DNA of 64,000 nt from Humulus lupulus (GCF_963169125.1 NC_084797.1:88011868-88075867), one strand, 5' to 3'; positions 46,194 through 57,424 are shown, counted from the stretch's first letter. Notes: generated by a model from the letters alone, not told the origin. Numbers and translations: made by a program.

Positions 46194-46616
46194 TGTGTGA
46201 GCTGAAGAGTTGTGTGAGCCGAAAGGTCTTGTTTTGTGAGCTGAAGAGTTGTGTGAGTCGAAAGGTCTTGTTTATGGTGCTTTCATTAGGAAGACCAAGG
46301 GTCTTGTTTTCATGTAATTTTCGTCCTTATAAGGACTGCCAAAACAATGTGAAAAGGCAGATTATGTTGAATGAAATTGTGAGTTTATTTCTTCTTGAGT
46401 TCTTGAAGAAACTTTTGAACTTATCAAGGAGATTCCTTGTGGCGTTCATCCTGACTTATCAAACGGATTCCATCCCCGTTTGTGGCGTCTTCCTCATACC
46501 AAGGTTCGTGCTTGGCTAAGCATTGGGTCGCGGTTCCATTCCAATCTCGTATGTTCTTGGTGGCTGTTCCATATTTGGTGTCGGGTTTCATCACAGTGTT
46601 GGTGTGGTTCGTATCA
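46194..46616 (+). repeat. CRL-2 3' LTR, second part
   Basis: Resumes TGTGTGAGCTGAAG after the TGACT duplication, contains the 39-bp pair at 46197-46275, and ends GTTCGTATCA at 46616, followed by the GATAG duplication and CRL-3 gag. Confidence 0.94.
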
Positions 46617-49600
46617 GATAGGGTAGAAGAGGGAACACAACGGAGGCCACGGAGGAATAGGGTGTACCAAAGGGAGGATGAGAATGAAGGGGATTTGGAA
46701 GGGGTAGTTTCTGATGAAGAGTTTGATAGGATGTCGGCGGGTAACCATAGGAGGTATGGCCGAGATAGGGAAGCTAGGAACTGGGTAGACAATAATTTGG
46801 GAAATATCAAGATGAGAATCCCCGACTTTCAAGGCAAGAGTGATCCTGAGGCATACCTTGAGTGGGTAAAGAAGATGGAGTTGGTTTTCGATTGTCACAA
46901 CTACTCTGACATGAAGAAGGTAAAACTAGCTGTCATTGAATTTACTGATTATGCTATTGTTTGGTGGGATCAGTTGTGCATCAATAGGAGGCGAAATGGA
47001 GATCGTGCCATTGACACTTGGGAGGCTATGAAGAGGGTGATGAGGCGACGGTTTGTACCATCTCATTATTATCGAGATCTATACCTTAAGTTGCAGGGTC
47101 TTCGTCAAGGTTCCAAGAGTGTTGATGAGTATTACAAGGAGATGGAGATGGCTATGATTAGAGCCAATGTGGAAGAGGATCGGGAGGCAACAATGGCAAG
47201 GGTTTTGAATGGGTTGAACCGAGAGATTGCTAATCCAATTGAGCTACACCATTATGTGGAATTGGAAGATTTGGTGCATATGGCAATCAAAGTTGAGAGG
47301 CAGCTCAAGAGGGGTAGTACAAGTTCAAAGCCAAGACCGAGCCCACACAATTCAAGTGCAACCTTGGCGGTCGAACTATCCAAAGAAGGAAGAAGACCAA
47401 CCTACTTCATCCTTTACACCAAAACCAGCCACGATCCTTCAAGGTAAAACAGCCCCTACTTCTTCCCATTCTAGTGAGATAAAGTGTTTCAAATGTCAGG
47501 GGCGAGGATTCATCGCAAGCCAATGTCCAAACAAGAGAGTTATGGTGATTCGAGAAAGTGGCGAGCTCGATTCTGAAGATGAAGATGATCTTGCTGACAT
47601 GCCACCATTGGAAGATGCTTCTATCGATGATGAGGAGTTTGGGGCAGAATCTGGTGAGATGCTTGCACTAGTCACACGACGAGCCTTAAATTTGCAAGGA
47701 AAAGAAGAGGAAGAAGAGGTGCAGCGGGAGAACATCTTTCACACTCGTTGTCATGTGAAAGACAAGGTATGTAGTGTGATTATTGATGGAGGTAGTTGTA
47801 CTAACGTTGCTAGTTCTTCCATGGTTGAGAAGCTGGGGCTTTCAACGCTTAGACATCCTTGTCCATACAAGTTGCAGTGGTTGAATGATAGTGGTGAAGT
47901 GAGGGTTACAAAATAGGTGCTGGTATCATTTCGAATTGGCAAGTATGAGGATGAGGTATTGTGCGATGTGGTTCCCATGCAAGCTGGACACCTTCTTCTA
48001 GGAAGGCCTTGGCAATTTGATCGGCGAGTGCAGCATGATGGCTTCACCAACAAGTACTCGTTCACGTTCCGTCAACGAACAATCACTCTAGCTCCATTGA
48101 AGTCAAAGCAAGTATATGAAGAACAAATGAGGTTGCAAAAATTGAGTGATAAAAAAAATTTGAGTGAGCAAAAGAAGGAGAGTGAAAAGATGAATGAGAG
48201 TGAGAAAAAAGAGAGACAAAGAGAGAGAAGTGTGGACTCAAGTGAGAGAAAAAATAAAGAGAAGAGATCAATCATTGAGGAAAAATTAGAGAGAAAACAA
48301 AATAATTTGTATGCAAAAAAAAGTGAGGTTAAGCGAGCATTGCTTACAAAACAGCCAATGATTTTACTCATGTACAAGGAGGCTCTTTTAAACACTAACC
48401 AACTTGATTCTTCGCTGCCTAGTGTTGTTGTTTCTATTTTGCAGGAGTTCGAGGATGTGTTTCCCGAGGAGGTACGACATGGTTTACCACCTATTCGAGG
48501 GATCGAACATCAAATTGATTTTGTTCCAGGTGCTTCAATCCCAAACCGACCAGCATACAGAAGTAATCCTGATGAAACAAAGGAACTACAAAGGAAAGTT
48601 GAAGAATTGATGGAGAAAGGGCATGTGAGAGAAAGCATGAGCCCTTGTGCTGTTCCAGTGATTCTCGTTCCTAAGAAGGATGGAACATGGAGGATGTGTG
48701 TTGACTGTCAAGCCATCAACAACATAACGGTAAAATATCTACATCCCATCCCTCGTTTAGATGATATGTTAGATGAGTTGCATGGTTCTTGTGTGTTTTC
48801 CAAGATTGATCTTAAGAGTGGGTATCATCAAATACGAATGAAAGAAGGAGATGAGTGGAAAACTGCATTTAAAACTAAACATGGATTGTATGAGTGGTTA
48901 GTCATGCCTTTTGGATTAACTAATGCACCTAGCACTTTCATGCGATTAATGAATCATGTATTGCGTGCTTTCATTGGAAAATTTGTTGTTGTGTATTTTG
49001 ATGATATTCTTATTTATAGCAAGAGCTTGCATGATCATACCTCACATTTACATTCTTTTTGGATGTGCTTAGGAAAGAGAAATTATATGCTAACCTAAAG
49101 AAATGTACTTTTTGCACCGATAAGCTTGTTTTCCTAGGTTTTGTTGTGAGTGCTACAGGTTTTGAGTTTGATGAGGAGAAGATCAAAGCCATCCAAGAAT
49201 GGCCGACCCCCACCAGTGTAAGTAATGTTAGAAGATTTCATGGACTTGCTAGCTTTTACAGGAGGTTTCTGAAGGATTTTAGCAGCATCGCCGCACCACT
49301 TACAGAAGTTATCAAAAAGAATGTTACATTTAAATGGGGTGAAGCACAAGATGAGGCATTTCAGCTACTTAAATACAAGCTTACTCATGCTCCTTTACAT
49401 GCTTCTAGTATAGGTATTGGCGCTGTTCTTATGCAGGATGGGAGACCGCTTGCATACTTTAGCGAAAAGCTAAGCGGGGCTGCCCTTAATTACCCCACCT
49501 ATGACAAAGAGTTGTATGCACTAGTGCGAGCTTTAGAAACATGGCAGCATTATTTGTGGCCAAAAGAGTTTGTGATTCCCACAGATCATGAATCCTTGAA

Positions 49601-51197
49601 ACATTTGAAAGGCCAACACAAGCTCAACAAGAGACATGCACGATGGGTTGAGTTCATTGAGACATTTCCTTATGTCATTCGGTATAAGCAAGGTAAGGAG
49701 AATGTGGTTGCTGATGCCCTTTCTCGCAGGTATGCCTTAATCTCTACTCTTGATGCTAAGTTACTTGGTTTTGAACACATTAAGGAGCTTTATCCTGTTG
49801 ACCATGACTTTGGGGAGATTTATGGTGTTTGTGAAAAATCTGCTGAGGGAAAATTTTATAGGCATGAGGGTTTCTTGTTTAGGGAGCATAGGTTGTGTGT
49901 ACCTAATTGTTCTTTAAGAGACTTGTTAGTTCGGGAATCCCACGGGGGAGGGTTGATGGGATATTTTGGAGTCGCTAAGACCCTAGTTATGTTACAAGAG
50001 CACTTCTTTTGGCCCCACATGAAACGAGATGTTGAACGAATTTGTGGTAGGTGTGTCACTTGTAGGCAAGCTAAATCGAGAGTTCAACCAAATGGGCTTT
50101 ACACACCCCTACCAATTCCTAGTTCACCATGGGTTGATATTTCGATGGATTTTGTGTTGGGTTTACCTAGAAGTAAGCGTGGGAGGGATTCAATCTTTGT
50201 GGTGGTAGACCGGTTTTCTAAGATGGCTCATTTTATCCCCTGTCATAAAACTGATGATGCTTCTAACGTTGCAGATTTGTTTTTTAGGGAGATTGTGAGA
50301 TTACATGGTATGCCTAGGACAATTGTATCAGATAGGGATGCTAAATTCTTAAGCTACTTTTGGAAAACATTGTGGGGTAAACTTGGGACAAAACTATTGT
50401 TTTCTACTACTTGTCATCCTCAAACCGATGGTAAAAAAGAAGTAGTTAATAGGACTCTATCAACCTTGTTGAGGGCTATCATAAGTAAAAATATTAAGAC
50501 TTGGGAAGATTGTTTACCACATGTTGAGTTTGCTTATAATCGTTCCATGCATTCTGCTACTAAATTTTCACCATTTGAAATTGTTTATGGTTTTAATCCT
50601 CTAACTCCTTTGGATCTATCACCTTTACCTGTTTCTGAGCATTTGAATTTAGATGGAAAGAAGAAGGCAGAATTTGTGAAGCAAATCCATGAGAGGGCAC
50701 GACTCAACATAGAGAGAAGGACTGAACAGTACATTAGGCAAGCTAACAAGGGTCGTCATAAGCAGGTTTTTGAGCCCGGTGATTGGGTATGGTTACACAT
50801 GAGGAAAGAACGATTCCCAGTACAAAGACGTTCCAAATTGCTACCTCGAGGAGATGGTCCATTTCAAGTACTTGAAAGGATCAATGACAATGCCTACCGA
50901 CTCGATTTACCTGGTGAGTATACTGTTAGTGCTACTTTTAATGTTTCTGATTTGAGTCCTTTTGATGCAGGTGACGATTTGAGGTCAAATCCTTCTCAAG
51001 ATGGGGGGAATGATGAGGACACCAAGACTAAAGATCCAAGTCAAGTTCCAGTTGGTCCGGTGACGAGGGCACGAGCCAAGAGATTCAAAGAAGTACTTAA
51101 CAGCCTAGTCCACAGAGTCCTAAAACAAGAGGAGACCGTGGTCAACACTGAAGGAGAACGAACACTTGTCCTACTCATCAAAGTAGACCTAGTTTAG
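46617..51197 (+). pseudogene. CRL-3 gag-pol, main part
   Basis: Resumes at DRVEEGTQ after CRL-2. Gag (KMRIPDFQGKSDPEAYLEW), zinc knuckle CFKCQGRGFIASQCP near 47487 (phenylalanine replaces the zinc-binding histidine), protease IIDGGSCTN, RT with YFDDILIYS (48998-49022), RNase H, integrase zinc region ([11 protein letters not shown]) and D, D, E blocks ([27 protein letters not shown]), and C-terminal domain. Breaks: a 2-bp loss near 47360, TAG for glutamine at about 47914 and a 1-bp loss near 49055. RNase H lacks the 15 codons that include the catalytic aspartate of ECDASG (near 49400). From 49059 to 51197 the frame is open for 712 codons and ends in the 3' LTR with LIKVDLV. Confidence 0.92.
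50997..51010 (+). other. CRL-3 polypurine tract
   Basis: CAAGATGGGGGGAA before the LTR start at 51011; a T interrupts the purine run compared with other copies. It is in frame with pol (Q-D-G-G-N). Confidence 0.8.
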
Positions 51198-52393
51198 AAT
51201 CTTGATGAGTCTTATTGTATTTAGTCATCTTGTCTTTTTATTTTTAATCACATTTTTTATTTAGTCTTTGTTTATTTTGTGAAAAGTCAAACATTTGACT
51301 TGTGTGAGTCCAATAGTCCTTTTGTCTTTAATTTTCGATTTTCATTAGGAAGACAAAGGGTTGTCTTTAATTTTCGGTTTTCATTAGGAAGACAAAGGGG
51401 TTGTCTTTAATTTTTGGTTTTCATTAGGAAGACAAAGGGGCTTGTTTGATGTAATTTTTCGGCTATATTAGGCCTTGTAAACATTTGGGAAAGGCAGATT
51501 ATGATGAAATGAAAATTGAGAGGTTTTCTTCTTGAGTTCTTGAAGAGACTATTCGAACTTATCAAGGGTACTCCTTGTGGCGTTCAATCCGACTTATCAA
51601 ACGGATTCCCATCCCCGTTTGTGGCGTCTTCCTCATACCAAGGTTCGTGCTTGGCTAAGCATTGGGTGATGAGGACACCAAGACTAAAGATCCAAGTCTA
51701 GTTCCAGTTGGTCTGGTGACGAGGGCGCGAGCCAAAAGAATCAGTTTAGGAGCTTGATGAGTCTTATTGTATTTTGTCATCTTGTATTTTTTTTTATTTA
51801 GTCTTTGTTTATTTTGTGAAAAGTCAAACACTTGACTTGTGTGAGTCCAAGAGTCCTTTTGTCTTTAATTTTCGGTTTTCATTAGGAAGACAAAAGGCTT
51901 GTCTTTAATTTCGGTTTTCATTAGGAAGACAAAAGGCTTGTTTTTTTTAAATTTCGGTTTTGCTTTAGGAAGACAAAGGGGCTTGTCTTGATGTAATTTT
52001 CGCCTATATTAGGCCTTGAAAACATTTGGAAAAAGCAGATCATGTGGAATGAAAATTGTGAGTGTTTTTCTTCTTGAGTTCTTGAAGAAACTTTTGAACT
52101 TATCTAGGGGTTCCTTGTGGCGTTCAACCTGACTTATCAAACGGATTCCCATCCCCGTTTGTGGCGTCTTCCTCATACCAAGGTTCGTGCTTGGCTAAGC
52201 ATTGGGTCGCAGTTCTTCATCCCCAATTTCGTGTGTTCTTGGTGGCTGTGCCATATTCGGTGTCGGGTTTTATCAAAGTGTTGGTGTGGTTCGTATCATT
52301 GGGCCGCGGTTCTTCATTCCAATTTCGTGTGTTCTTGGTGGTTGCCATATTTGGTGTCGGGTTTCACCACAATCGTTGGTGTGGTTCGTATCA
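51011..52393 (+). repeat. CRL-3 3' LTR, interrupted
   Basis: TGATGAGGACACC at 51011 to GTTCGTATCA at 52393. A solo CRL LTR (51667-52298) with duplication TTGGG (51662-51666, 52299-52303) splits it. Net length 746 bp, equal to the 5' LTR. The first 187 bp are the end of the pol frame. Confidence 0.95.
51667..52298 (+). repeat. Solo CRL LTR (short-tail type) in CRL-3 3' LTR
   Basis: TGATGAGGACACC...GTTCGTATCA, 632 bp, with exact TTGGG duplication. It has the short-tail coding start (GCGAGCCAAAAGAATCAGTTTAGG). The ORFs at 52117-52463 cross R/U5 and are not genes. Confidence 0.95.
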
Positions 52394-52462
52394 AAGGCCC
52401 GAGGAAGCGACCTGGGAGCTAGAGTCGGCTATGCGGGATCAGTATCCTGAGTTACTCAGGTA
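52394..52462 (+). pseudogene. TEK-2 pol, chromodomain end
   Basis: Last codons of TEK-2 pol after CRL-3: EATWELESAMRDQYPELLR then TAA. This ending is typical of Tekay chromodomains. The first half of the domain is at 31690-31756. Confidence 0.88.
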
Positions 52463-52483
52463 AATTTCAAGGATGAAATTCTT

Positions 52484-52498
52484 AGTAGGAGGGGATAC
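52484..52498 (+). other. TEK-2 polypurine tract
   Basis: AGTAGGAGGGGATAC just before the 3' LTR start TGTAACGTCC at 52500. Confidence 0.85.
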
Positions 52499-52499
52499 T

Positions 52500-55368
52500 T
52501 GTAACGTCCCAAAAATACTAATAGGGCCTAATGTTTTGATTAGCGCGCTGGGAGGGCATAATTGGATATATTTTGGATTAATTGATTAAAAAGCGTGACT
52601 ACGTGGCATGACTGATTTATATGATGATATGAATATATTTATATGCATGTTTATGAGTATTAAATATGCATGTGGGCCCGTTCTTGTTTATACGGGCATA
52701 TCTATAATTTTGGCATGTTGTGGGCATAAATATGATTATATGTGTTAAATGATTAAGACCACATTATTATGTGGATATATTTGTAGTATACGACTCGAGT
52801 CGATCTTAGTGAGCTAATTAGCGAAATAGTCACAGTAGAGTAATACCTGGCTCGGGGTGAGCTTAGGGGTATTTGGGGAAGTTCAATGTATATTTGGGGA
52901 TTTATCGAGTAACGAGTAAGTATTTGGTGATAAATTGGGTATGTCAGGATTAATTGGGAATTTGTAGGACAACTTGAGGAATTAGCGGGAAACGGGGCAA
53001 ATGACTATTTTGCCTTTAAGGGAAACAAAGGGGTTGAGTTGTCTTGACGTGTATTTTGGTCTTTTGGGTTAAAAGGTATATCAGCTGAGATTCTAGGAAA
53101 CAATCAGAACCACTAGAAGTTTCTCAAAATCTCGGCATTCTCTCTCCCTCTCAGTCACGTTCTCTCTCTCCCTCACTTGTGCCTAAGGGTGTTTTGAAGC
53201 TTTGGAAGAGAAGGCTTAGGGAATTGAAGTTTGAAGATTGAAGGATTGAAGCTATATGTGTTTAAGATGTAGTTTAGGGTCAGAGCCATCTTTAAGGTAA
53301 GGTTTCAGCTGTGAATTAATGGTAGAACTTTACTGTTAGTTTAAGTGTTTATAACTTCTATGTTTCAAAGGGGATTTTGATGAATTTTGGGTTAGAATTT
53401 TAGGAGATTGTGGTGATCTAAGTAGGCTATTGTGATATAGTGGTCGAATTATGGTTCTGGTGTACGTTTGGTCAGATTTTTGATGAATTAAGCTGGGGAA
53501 AATGTAGAGAAACCTAGGGATTTTTGGGTTCTGGGGGCGCACCGCGACCTAGTTCATGGGTGTCGCGGCCCGCGTGGCCCAGGAGGCCCTAGGGGGGGGG
53601 GGCTGCTGAATTATGGGCGCGCTGCAACCTTAGAGGTCAAGTCGCGGCCAGCCTCCCCCCTGGAACAAGAGGCTCGCGGCTCTAACTTAAGGTGCGCCGC
53701 GACCCTTAGGGCCAGATCCCGGCCCGCCTAGGCAGCCATAGCCAAGTTTGGTTTAAGGCTCGGGGAGGCTCGAGGACTTAAACCTAAGCGCTCGGGGACC
53801 AATTTTACTACTTGGTTTAGTAGAATTCGAGGTCCCGTAGGCTAGTATTTGTTTCCAAAGCATTTAATTGTATTAGATTTTGATAGTTATCCATTGTCGC
53901 TTATGACTGAGGTCACTGTTAAGGCTCGGGATTGAGGATCGTGCTCGGGACTGCTTTACATCCGTCGCTCGGGACTCGAGGTAAGAAAACTACACCCAAG
54001 TTGTGATTGGGACTGAGATTCCCTATCAATGAACGTATGTGTTCTGTAACTTGTATATTCGTTATGTGTAATGTGAAAATACGACCTAAGGGGGCCAGGG
54101 CTGATGTTGAATGTATTGAATGTAGCTCGGCCTAAGCGAGCCAGGATCAGCTAAATAACCAAAAGGCTCGACCTAAGGGCGCCGACACCTAAATATTTGT
54201 ATTAAATACTAAATTATATGTTTGGAGGTATATGTTTACCGTTGCCTAAACTATTGCTTGTACATTGTTGTTGGTTTAACTAGTTGATCTAAAGTTTACT
54301 ATGAACTTATTGTTGTTATCTATGCTTGTTGATTATTGTTTTCTTGTTGGGCCCTGGCTCACGAGTGCTATGTGGTGCTGGTAAAGGAAAAAGAAAGTTG
54401 GACCAGCCACGAGTTGGAGAGCTTTGGGGGCGGTGTGTATATCAGTAATAGCTCGACCGCCATGGTCGAGGGGATTACAGGGACTAGAGCTCAAACTTGT
54501 ATTTTTCCATTTAGACTGGCTATTGTTGTGTTAATGTTTGAGGGTTGTATCTACCATGCAAACACTATTTTTTGGATCCCATGTACCAAACTCTTATTTT
54601 AATGAAAATCAACAATTTTACGATCAAAATGTTTTAACCCTAACCTGTCACTTGACTTAGAAACACATTTATGTTCAAACGACTTGATTAGCAAGTCTTG
54701 CACTATTCTAAATGATGAGGACACCAAGACTAAAGATCCAAGTCAAGTTCCAGTTGATCCAAGTCAAGAGGGGGGGAATGATGAGGACACCAGTTTAGGA
54801 GCTTGATGAGTCTTATTACATTTTGTCATCTTGTATTTTTTATTTTAATCACGTTTTTTTTTTTTAGTCTTTGTTTATTTTGTGAAAAGTCAAACACTTG
54901 ACATGTGTGAGTCCAATAGTCTTTTTTTTGTAATTTTTGGTTTTCATGAGGAAGACAAAGGGCTTGTCTTTGATGTATTTTTCGGTTTTCATTAGGAAGA
55001 CAAAGGGGCTTGTCTTGATGTAATTTTCGCCTATATTAGGCCTTGTAAACGTTTGGGAAAGGAAGATTATGATGAAATGAAATTTGTGAGTTTTTTCTTC
55101 TTGAGTTCTTGAAGAGACTATTCGAACTTATCAAGGGTATTCCTTGTGGCGTTCAATCCGACTTATCAAACGGATTCCCATCCCTGTTTGTGGCGTCTTC
55201 CTCATACCAAGGTTCGTGCTTGGCTAAGCATTGGGTCGCGGTTCTTCATTCCCATTTCGTGTGTTCTTGGTGGCTGCCATATTTGGTGTCGGGTTTCACC
55301 ACAATCGTTGGTGTGGTTCGTATCACTAAACACATAGGGTAACAATCTTGGTTATCCAGGGTGTTACA
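52500..55368 (+). repeat. TEK-2 3' LTR
   Basis: TGTAACGTCCC...GGGTGTTACA. Contains a GC-rich block with CCGCGACC words at 53530-53730, AGGTAAGA at 53979-53986, the GGCTCACGAGTGCTATG block near 54356, and the solo CRL LTR at 54713. Net length about 2,251 bp. Confidence 0.93.
54713..55325 (+). repeat. Solo CRL LTR (duplicated-PPT type)
   Basis: TGATGAGGACACC...GTTCGTATCA with CTAAA duplicated (54708-54712, 55326-55330). Near 54763-54790 a second polypurine tract (AAGAGGGGGGGAA) and a second LTR start (TGATGAGGACACC) are embedded. Translated, the tail would repeat [11 protein letters not shown] and end SLGA. The ORFs at 55109-55342 are R/U5 sequence. Confidence 0.94.
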
Positions 55369-57424
55369 CCCAGTGGCCAAAAACGAAGGACCCATGATAG
55401 TTCTACTACTGCTGCTTCTGATAGGAGGGGTTATACTATTCAGAGTGGCAATAAGTTCTGGAGAAGTCATCCAGTATGCGCCAGATGTAGGAGACGCCAT
55501 CTGGGAGAATTTTGAGTGAAGACATGTTCTTTATATGGAATAACAGGGGCATATTAGGAAGGATTGCCCGAGATTGGTTGGCTTTCTAGTTTTGTTCCTC
55601 TTTATATATTGAGCTGATTGAGATTGGTTCTACGTATCCCTTAGAAGTGACATAGATAGGTGGCACATGCTTTATGGTCATCACGCCATGGGGCCTGAGA
55701 TTTTAGTGCCTGTCGGGAAGATTGGATACCTCCAAGGGAAGGGTTAGAGTACTATTTGTAGAATGGTTACAGTATAATTGATTGAGTTTGTCATATAAGG
55801 ATTTTTATGTGATCCTTAGTAAAAATTAGTCTACCAAATAAGGGACAACCGTTGATTGTAAGAGATGATGGTGACTTTTGGATTTAAAAGGAAAGGACCC
55901 CGTTGCGTCTACGGAATGCCTAGATATTGTGGTAGGCACCACTTAGAATATATCAGTTAGACCAAATGAAAACTGGATCGACCAGTATGGTTTCAAATGG
56001 GTGCACAAATGATTGTTGAAATCGTTGTTGCGTTAAGGAATTGAGTATGCTGCAGGATTAAGGCAGGGATAGAATAAGTATCCGGACATCCTGAAGAATG
56101 ACATTAGTTCAGCAGAAAGAATTAAAGGTTCAACTAAAGAAGTATTTGATTTGGGGGTTGATCAGACGGGGTATCTCATCATGGGACACATCAACACTGT
56201 TTGCCAAGAATGAAGGATTCAATTGCCTAGTTACAAGGTAGAACAATGTTCTCAAGATTTCACCCTCGATCTGGTTATTACCAGTTGAAGATCAAGAAAA
56301 TAAACATTTCAAGAATTACTTCTTGCACCAAGTAGGATGTGATGGATTATCAGTGAAGGTTCTTAACTAACCAATGCTTCAAGGGTAAAAGTAAGTTTGC
56401 CAAGCAGAGAATACAGGAATGCGAATGACCACTTCATTGATAGTACTAAGGCTAAGGAAGCATGGTTACATGTAAGGTTCCAAAAGAGAGTGAGTTCCAA
56501 TTTCTCCAGAGGATATTAAAGGTTACGTTATGGGAGAAGATGGGATCATGTATGAGGTAATTAAAGAAATTTCTAAAGCCTTAGGAGTGAGAAGCATAAT
56601 GAGACTGGTAAGACACATCGGCTACTACTTTAAGTGTCTTTGAGGACAACCATATCTTGATGGAAGTAACGTAAGAACCTAAAATTTCTCTGAATGGATA
56701 GTCGCGTACCAGATTATTGAAGTTAGACTAAAGATTGGTTAGTATTCCATGCTATTAGAATATGTGTATGATACTCTGATACAGGAGGATGGCATGATGG
56801 ACACCATCCTTGCTTAAAACATGAAACTATAGGGTGGTGCATCGAAGACTAGGGGGTGACTGTGTACAGACTGAAAATGCTGGTTGTTTGTGCTTCACGG
56901 TAGATGAAGGGACATGAACACAAATGTTCTACATGGGACGTTAGGTTGACAATAATGCTGGATAGCTACGGTTAGGGTGCAATGATGGCACCTACGGAAT
57001 AGAAGTGCATGAATTAGCGTTTGGCTATTCCATAGAGGAATAACCATGATACTAAGGCTTTAGTGGGGATTAATGGATGATTTACATTGGAAATCCTTTA
57101 TTGCATCGAGAACATTAATGTGGAGGTTGACATCTTGAGTTGGAAAGGTCTGTGCCAGTTGGATAATTCACCACGGATTACAATAAAGTCAGACGAGGTA
57201 ATAACCAGGATTGGTGTAGAGTCTGTAGTTGATAGTTGGAAAGGTCTGTGCCAGTGGGATTTTCAACGCAAGGAAAAACTAATGGAATTTGTGATAAAAA
57301 AGATAAAGTCTTATTGAATAAGACTGTCACTCTAGTGAGAGTGTTACTAAAGGATAACAAGGTAAAGGACTAGACTCTGAGGCTATAGTCAGATTTGTGG
57401 GATTTGTATCCCAAGACGTTTGAA
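55369..57424 (+). pseudogene. TEK-0 gag end, protease, RT and pol end (heavily decayed)
   Basis: Continuation of TEK-0 after TEK-2. Recognisable pieces: the CARCRRRHLGEF pre-knuckle (55480-55515) and a broken knuckle, protease remnants to about 55890 ending near VDCKR, RT remnants (LKVQLKKYLIWGLIR at 56125-56170; the SGYYQLKIK equivalent near 56270), an RNase H end piece (LEILYCIENINVEVDILSW, 57087-57140), and a C-terminal DLWDLYPKTFE-stop at 57390-57424. Between RNase H end and C-terminus most of integrase is missing. Stops and frameshifts are dense, consistent with this being the oldest layer. The 3' LTR is absent. Confidence 0.75.

Larger units (their letters stand above)
33796..46616 (+). 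mobile_element. CRL-2, CRM-like element inside CRL-3 gag
   Basis: 5' LTR 33796-34500 (705 bp) and 3' LTR 41222-41502 plus 46194-46616 (704 bp after removing CRL-4 and one TSD copy). Target duplication GATAG (33791-33795, 46617-46621). Joining the flanks restores the CRL-3 gag reading ERLD/DRVEEGTQ. It carries the organelle-like insert (37567-38541) and CRL-4 (41503-46188). Confidence 0.95.
31757..52393 (+). mobile_element. CRL-3, CRM-like element carrying CRL-2
   Basis: 5' LTR 31757-32502 and 3' LTR 51011-52393. Once the nested solo LTR and one TSD copy are removed, both LTRs are exactly 746 bp. The flanking duplication is AAGGC (31752-31756, 52394-52398), inside the TEK-2 chromodomain. Its gag is split by CRL-2 (33796-46616). 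This is a fully bracketed insertion. Confidence 0.95.
21030..55368 (+). mobile_element. TEK-2, Tekay-like element hosting most of the nest
   Basis: 5' LTR (about 21030-24243), primer site, gag-protease, pol and 3' LTR (52500-55368) all in one orientation. It is interrupted by solo TEK LTRs at 22018 and 26227, by CRL-3 at 31757-52393, and by a solo CRL LTR at 54713. It lies inside TEK-0 gag. The first roughly 45 bp of its 5' LTR are missing, so no target duplication can be confirmed on that side. Corrected LTR lengths agree (about 2.21 kb plus the missing start, against about 2.25 kb). Confidence 0.85.

Noticed and set aside
46482..47447. 321-codon ORF that starts in an LTR and continues into gag
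   Set aside because: The ATG lies in the CRL-2 3' LTR and the frame runs by chance across the GATAG duplication into CRL-3 gag. It is an insertion joint, not a designed fusion.
52117..52463. Open frames in several phases across CRL R/U5 (also 7422-7841, 32262-32603, 34364-34597, 45417-45766, 55109-55342, 62962-63253)
   Set aside because: The same peptides recur in every CRL LTR in two or three frames, including solo LTRs; they are translated repeat sequence with no domain.
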